NCBI GenBank assembly: GCA_034440575.1
Contig: JAOTOL010001556.1
Span: 688,501 to 752,500, forward strand
DNA: 64,000 bases
Source: Imbricaverruca yamaguchii
Taxonomy: Eukaryota > Arthropoda > Thecostraca > Neoverrucidae
Direction of reading: 5' to 3'
Positions 58,392 through 64,000 of this stretch are shown in pieces (positions within the stretch are counted from its first letter, which is position 1; every line of letters begins with the position of its first letter). Below the pieces are notes generated by a model. That model searched no databases, had not been told where the DNA came from, and was given only the letters and a program-made list of their open reading frames with translations. The translations under genes were made by a program, and so were the position numbers.

Positions 58392-59727
58392 TTAACACGC
58401 GCCCTGGAGGGCCTCTGAAAATAACTGGCACTGGAGGGGGCGGATTCCGCCCCCCTAATGTCTCAGCTCCTATGAAGGCTAGAGCAACACAATTCACAGG
58501 ATGGATGGGCACGATAGTGAACTCTATTGTGTGCAAAGTTCATAACCTTAGGTCAATATCTTCAAGGTCAAATGAGGTCAAAATAGCAAAATTTTCTGGT
58601 TTTGTGTGGCTCGGCTTGTCATTGTTATGGATCGCTGTGGTTGTGTTTAAATGCTCCAAAATTGGCATTAATGATGTTTTGGACATTACTAATGATGCAA
58701 TACAGATGTCAGATCCGCCATTTGACCTCAGGTCACCTATATAGGAGCACTTTATTAGGTCATTACCTGCTCCAGTTACCGGAACCGGGCTCCCATCCCG
58801 ACTTCTCCGTTGGGCGACTCGGCACAATCGGCTTCGCAAAGAAAGGAGTGAAATACATGAATACAGTATGGAAACGCTTAGGCACACAATGACAAACAGT
58901 AGATTTCTGGATGTATAGGGAACATGTAAAGTGACATCAATCGCATGACAGTCATTTGCATTTATGATACATTCCAGTTGACCAAGTTTGGTTCCATTAG
59001 CCTATCATGAACCTGACCTGACTTGACGAAGGTGACCTAACATGACTTTTAAATTATATAGGATAACAATATGCATCAAACAAGTCGCTAGTGTTGTCAA
59101 GAACACTTCCCTATTGCCAATATACGGGAAGCGCATCAGCGCCGATTTTTGTGGTCTGGCGCTGCGAATTGCTTTTACTTTAACGGGCCCTAACTTGAAA
59201 ACCTCTCGGCCGATTTCCACTTTTCTTGCTTTAAACAATGCACCGGTCATTTTGAAGCAGGTACGCGAAAAAATCTGTCGTCTATCGGCCGGTACAATAT
59301 GGAGTTATGTACGAAAAATCGGAAGAATTGGTGGATTTCGCCATACCCCCTCTAGGGCGTGTGCTAACCTGTTATGAACTTGACCTCACTTGACCTCGTT
59401 GACTTGACATGACTCTGGAACAATGTAGCATGACAATGTACATCAAACAAGTCGCTAGTTTTGCCAAGAGCACTTCCTTTTTGCTAATATACGGGAAGCG
59501 CATCAGCGCCGATATTTGTGATCTGGCGGTGAGAAAATGTTTTGACTTTAGCGACCCGTAGCTCGAAAAATGTTCGGTCGATATTCATTTTTCTTACTTC
59601 AAACAACGCGCCGGTAATTTATTGGTAGGTACACAAACAATAGCGTATATCGGCCGATAAAATCTGGAGTTATCTACGAAAAACCAGAGGGGTGGGCGGA
59701 TTTCGCCCCCTCCAGTGCGCGTGTTAA
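58392..59727 (+). mobile_element. TTAA-bounded DNA transposon relic, family 2 (copy B) with duplicated right end
   Basis: It begins TTAACACGCGCCCTGGAGGG (58392) and ends CCTCCAGTGCGCGTGTTAA (59727), so about 18 bp are inverted at the ends. It aligns inverted to 35321-36301. A degenerate internal copy of the right terminus (CCCCCTCTAGGGCGTGTGC, about 59347-59366) is followed by a second copy of the preceding 350 bp (CAAACAAGTCGCTAGT, GGGAAGCGCATCAGCGCCGA landmarks near 59078/59444 and 59126/59492). No transposase. Confidence 0.75.
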
Positions 59728-61721
59728 AACAAATCTGAGAATTAGTTTTGCTTGGCACCGCTAAGCAACTCAAAACCAGCTCTGGATCTTCCAATGCATC
59801 CAATTTGTATTAGTATATTGAACTGTTCCAATTGAAAACCAGGTTTAGTCTGACCAAATGCTTGGTCTGATCTTTGGGCTTATAATATTGTTCATGTTCC
59901 TCATAGTTGGTAACCAAGTGCCCATGCCTGGAGTTGGTATGTGGTCTGGACTCCCTAGTTTGGTGTCATGCTAATCTTAGTTTGTCATTTTCACTATGCG
60001 CTGTGAAAATATGCCATAAAAATATGATCTTGGATCCCATGACTTTGTGAGAGATCTCCAGCCCTGCAAGTGCCAAGGAAGTTTTGGCAGGGAGAGTGTA
60101 AGGATATGTTGGCAATCGCTAAATGTGACCAGCTATGACTAAATTTAATAATTGGTTGACACATGTGGAAGTTTTGTTGGTATTTTTCTTCCAATTGCAA
60201 TGCTCCATGATATTTTTAAGGACTCTGAAACCCTGAACAAACTCAAATTTGCATCTTATTATAAACTTGGATCCTTAGTGTATGAACCAATGCATTTCCA
60301 GGTCTAGCAAATGTATAGTTATTGTCTGGCCAAAAAATTGATTTGGTTATTCTTAAATTCCTCTCTCTCTAATGTGCTGTGCTTCTGTGGAATGGGCAAA
60401 TGCAGCTATACCCACCTTATGAAATGCTGATGTTAATTCATGCAAGACATCTTATTATTGTGCTTTAAGGTATTCACAGGACATGTTTTTCACTTGTCCT
60501 GTTACCTCCAGAAAGAAACAAAGGGGTCATTTGGAAGGTTTGACTTTTTCCATTAAGAAGTGATCCGTTGGATTGGGATTTTATGTTGTCAATTTTGAAA
60601 AGCATCACTCCATCACTTTTATAAACAGTATATTGGTAAAAATCTAAGAGTCCAAAACATACCTTAAAGCACAATTGCATGGACATCTTTGTGTGAAAAG
60701 TATAGGTACCAAACAAGTTCTGAATTTTGGGAACCGAAAAATAGAGTGGTCGAAATCCGACAATTTTTTTTTTTGGGGGGGGGGGGTGCAATGGCGACTG
60801 CCTAATCCGATTTTGATGCCTCGGATCGCCCCAATGCATATATATAAATATATGTACCTTATATGTCCAATGTTTGCCTTGGTTTTCGTTTTGCCGATCA
60901 TTCGCTAAGAACTCACGGTATTCGATCAAATTAGTTCGAAGTATTTTTTGTTGAAGAAATTGGAATCTGAAACGGTGCAGCCAAAAAGAAACAGAATTAG
61001 ATTAGATATTCATTTTATGTCAACCAACTTTTATGCAAACAAATACTTCCATTAAATTACTGATTTTCTCTATTGACAGGTTGTGGTTGCTGCTTTCGCG
61101 CCAAATCGGCCTTCCGTCTGTCACGTGACCTGCATGCCTCGGGGGTCAGGAGATCGTCTGTCTCAATGGAAAGTTACACGATGCCGCGTTGAACGGGAGC
61201 ATGTGACATAAACCGGAGCAAAAGCTGCCAACATAGAAGGAACAGTGACACACCGACTAGTACTTCCTCGACAATCCTGCCAAGTGCATTTCAGCTTCGG
61301 ATATGGGAGCTGAAGTTTTTTTTTCAGATACGGGAACTGAACGGGAGTCAGATTTCTGCTGAAGCAGAAGGAATTTCAGCGCGATTTTGCGGAACGTGCA
61401 GCCACTATTTCCGAAATCTGGTATTTCTGCGTGTACCGAGTTTTGGAGATGTGTGTACATGTCGAGCATGGTGTACGGATTCGAATCGAGAACGGCCTGT
61501 GTCGATCATTGGGAAGAAGTTCGTACTTATTTGTGAAATGTTCCACTATCATACCAAATTGGACACAATAAGGTCCGTGTACCCACGGAGTGTTAAAAAA
61601 GCATAGTTGTCAATTATCTAACAGTTTTATATCGTAGTGCACGATCGCCGATCGTGTGTTTGAAACACGGAAGCCCGGCAGCCGATCCAGGCTTCTGTGC
61701 TTCCGAGCCCTTGCTCTCGCT
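59728..61721. other. No recognisable feature; T/G homopolymers near 60763-60787
   Basis: AT-rich to 60650. The T-run/G-run at 60763-60787 lies in the middle of short frames without domains. Nothing supported. Confidence 0.5.
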
Positions 61722-61795
61722 CGTTCACCGCTCGTCCACCGCTCGTCCACCGCTCGTCCACCGCTCGTTCACCGCTCGTCCACCGCTTGTCAGCC
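61722..61795. repeat. 11-bp tandem repeat (CGCTCGTCCAC)n, about 7 copies
   Basis: Near-perfect 11-bp units with CGTTCAC variants. Confidence 0.92.
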
Positions 61796-61934
61796 GCACC
61801 AAATGGTACCTCGGGCTGGCCATTATTTGCTATGCCGATTCGGATAATGTCCACTAGAAAAAAATAGTCGGAATGATCATTGGATAACGAAGTCCATGAG
61901 TTATTATTTATGATGGGATTTTCACTCTTCCTTT

Positions 61935-62915
61935 TCAAATACCCCTGGTCCGGCTTTCAGGACCGATATGGATATTTTGGGTTAGGCCTCGGCTTTAGGA
62001 GCCGAAGTAGATATGTTGGGCTGAAGCCAGGCTTTAAATATATATGCTGTAGCCGCCAAGTGCACGGTTCGTTGGATTGTGTGTGTATATGACGTTGGGA
62101 TCTCTAAATAACTTGACCTAAGTAGATCGACCGCCGCGAGCGTGAGTTCATACGCAGTGTGAAACTAGATTATCAGTTATTCCGCGCGCCGCAATATCGA
62201 GTAGACGAGAAGGGCAGTTTTAAGGCGCCCGTTTGTTTTCGATGGAGGCTCCGTGGGTGAGGTGATCGGTGACAGGTGGCAGAACCTCGGTACGTATTAT
62301 CACGCAGCGCGCAGTGTTAACATGTGCCGGTGTAGTAATATGATGAAGACGAGAATGGACTGCACATACATTCTTACGTGGCTGTTTGCTTATCTTGTTC
62401 CTTAGGCTGATTGTGGTTGGTATTTTAATGCGAAATGTGTTTTCAGAAACCGCATACGGCCTGGAACAATACACCGCCATGCGCGTTACGACTCAGCAGC
62501 TGAGCCAACTGGTCGTCGATATCACGCACCTACATATGTGGATCTGTAAGACTGAGACTTGGCTTTAAGGACCGCGGTGGATCTGTAACGAGTGGACGAG
62601 TGAATTACTTGTCACGGTGCCAAACCTCGGCACCAGTCCTACAAATCCGCCGCGGTCCTTACTTAAAACCAGGCCTTAAAGCCAGCCCAAGCTTTACAGA
62701 TCCACCTCGGCCCATAAAGCCGGGCTGGGGCCCGACTTCAAGGACCGATGTGGATCTGCAAGGCTTGGATCCTACTTTAATGCCCGATGTAGATGTGCAT
62801 GGCTGGGGCCCATCTCAATAGGCCGAGGTGGATCTGCAAAGCTGGGGCCTGGCTTTAAGGACCGCGGTGAATCTGTAGGGATGGGGCCGAGGTTTGGCAC
62901 CGTGACGAGTGGTCT
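61935..62915. repeat. Degenerate GGCTTTAAGGACCG satellite in two clusters and both orientations
   Basis: Clusters at 61945-62045 and 62550-62915 share GGCTTTAAGGACCG, TGTRGATCTG and GGCTGGGGCC blocks, at a loose period of about 44 bp. 62610-62665 and 62855-62915 are inverted (GGTGCCAAACCTCGG against CCGAGGTTTGGCACC). 62050-62550 between them shows nothing recognisable. Confidence 0.65.
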
Positions 62916-63579
62916 AATCGGAGAAATGTGACTGACATGGAGCGCGACGCGCCGGGAGGCGAAGTCACCCCGGCAGCATGTCAGCGGCTTATCTTGAACC
63001 TTCGCAGACTTGGCCCAGGAGCGGAAATGCCAGACTGGCGGCCAAGGTTAAAGCGACGCGAACACAGGGACGTGGTTGGCGCGGGCCGCAGCTGGTGCTG
63101 AACTTGAACCTGAGGCTGATACTGCGACTTTTCAGCAGAGGCTTCGTGTGATTCACAATGCAAATTCACATGTAAGTAAGTGATTCACAATGCACACCAC
63201 GACAAGTCGAATCAAGTCGTCGAATGACTCAGTTGCACAGGGGGTGGGGGGTGGGGTGATGGAAAACGAGGTTAACGATCTTCATTTTCAGTTCTCTAGC
63301 TTATTTGCTTAACTCCGAACAAGGGAGGGTGGGGGAATCAATGCAATGCTACATTTACATTTATCGAAAGAAGCATGAAGAATATTTCTCGCTTTCCTGA
63401 AATTGGATGAATGCAGTATCTCATGGTGCAAATCATACATATGTCCAGAAATGTACTACCTGACAGTGGCTGAGCCAAAGAAAAGGAGCGAAGTAGGGAG
63501 CCGCCCCCTGGAGGGTCGGAGGGAGTCGTCTAGGCGGCAGCATCGAGAGCCGCCAGAATGACTGCTGGATGACAACATC
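62916..63579. other. No recognisable feature
   Basis: Mixed sequence with a short G-run near 63240. Confidence 0.5.
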
Positions 63580-64000
63580 CAGCAAGGCGCATGGAGACCG
63601 AAAGGACCCCTTGGACCGACGTGTATGACCTCTGGGCCGACGAAAACGTTCCTATGCTGACAGAAAGAGTTCCGAGCCGATGAAGAGGGCCCCGAGTCAA
63701 CTGAGAGTGCCCCCAGACGGAGGATGTCCCGGATAGCTGGAAGGGCCCCCGGATTGAAGGAGAGGGCCTGAGCCAATATGAAAAGCTCGTTGGCTGTCGG
63801 CGGAGTCCAAACCGAAGAAAGGTCTCCTGGCCTGATGGGCATGGCCCAAGTGTTTATAATTGGGCTTCCCGCTTGCCGAAAAAGGCCGAGTCATCAAAAA
63901 GGGCCCTTGAAACGACGGAGGGGACCCTAGTTGCCGGAGAAAACTTCGGCAGTCAGAAAGTGCTCTTGGGTCGACGGACGGGGCCCAAACCGCACAAGGG
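63580..64000 (-). repeat. 21-bp degenerate repeat, locus 3, running off the window
   Basis: About 20 units of 18-22 bp show GGGCCC followed by variable bases and a CCGA/CGAC block (for example AAGAGGGCCCCGAGTCAACTG in pattern). It is the complement of the pattern at 13868-13975 and 54640-54850. The array continues to the window end. Confidence 0.65.

Noticed and set aside
58472..58744. 90-codon frame shared with 35943-36250
   Set aside because: Both copies lie in the same transposon relic, so similarity follows from DNA descent; flanking frames are equally similar and no domain is recognised.

Overview
This is repeat-rich nuclear DNA from an animal, most likely an invertebrate (an arthropod or other marine group would fit). 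The evidence is CR1-like retrotransposon tails, TTAA-bounded DNA-transposon relics, micro- and minisatellites filling roughly a quarter of the window, and an integrated parvovirus-like element whose short capsid gene resembles in size those of small invertebrate parvoviruses. I could support no host protein-coding gene, rRNA or tRNA. Most long open frames are by-products of tandem repeats.

Layout. 1-5 kb: a TTAA-bounded relic cut by the window edge, a minisatellite split by a retroelement 3' tail, a 38-bp array, and a CR1-like reverse-transcriptase remnant. 6.7-9.5 kb: a run of 7-bp, 22-bp, CT, 15-bp, TG and 76-bp arrays. 9.5-20 kb: mostly anonymous sequence with small arrays, a second TTAA element (16490-17258), a (TA)n tract and a decayed CR1-like tail. 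20.6-46.8 kb: many long arrays (unit lengths 10 to about 91 bp), a 224-bp foldback flanked by 13-bp direct repeats (about 26 kb) and a second family of TTAA element (35321-36301). 48.0-50.2 kb: a third copy of TTAA family 1 and a 17-bp array. 54.5-64 kb: a 21-bp degenerate repeat, a module of about 270 bp in repeated copies, a second copy of TTAA family 2 (58392-59727) and smaller satellites.

The main discovery is at 50225-54491. Two nearly identical intact 338-codon capsid-like genes point outwards from a long central palindrome. At the centre and at the right end lie hairpins with two internal palindromic arms between short C/G stems, the T-shaped terminal structure of parvoviruses, and the two hairpins are in opposite (flip/flop) orientations. 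The left end carries a different hairpin with three arms on a stem of about 42 bp. Tandem GAGT tetranucleotides, resembling parvoviral Rep/NS1-binding elements, fill the subterminal DNA. Each capsid gene has a conserved 8-codon upstream exon and a 164-nt intron that would join in frame. No replication gene (NS1/Rep) is present. The element looks like an integrated inverted dimer of a capsid-only, terminal-repeat-bounded parvoviral unit: either a deletion derivative, or the capsid segment of a segmented parvovirus.
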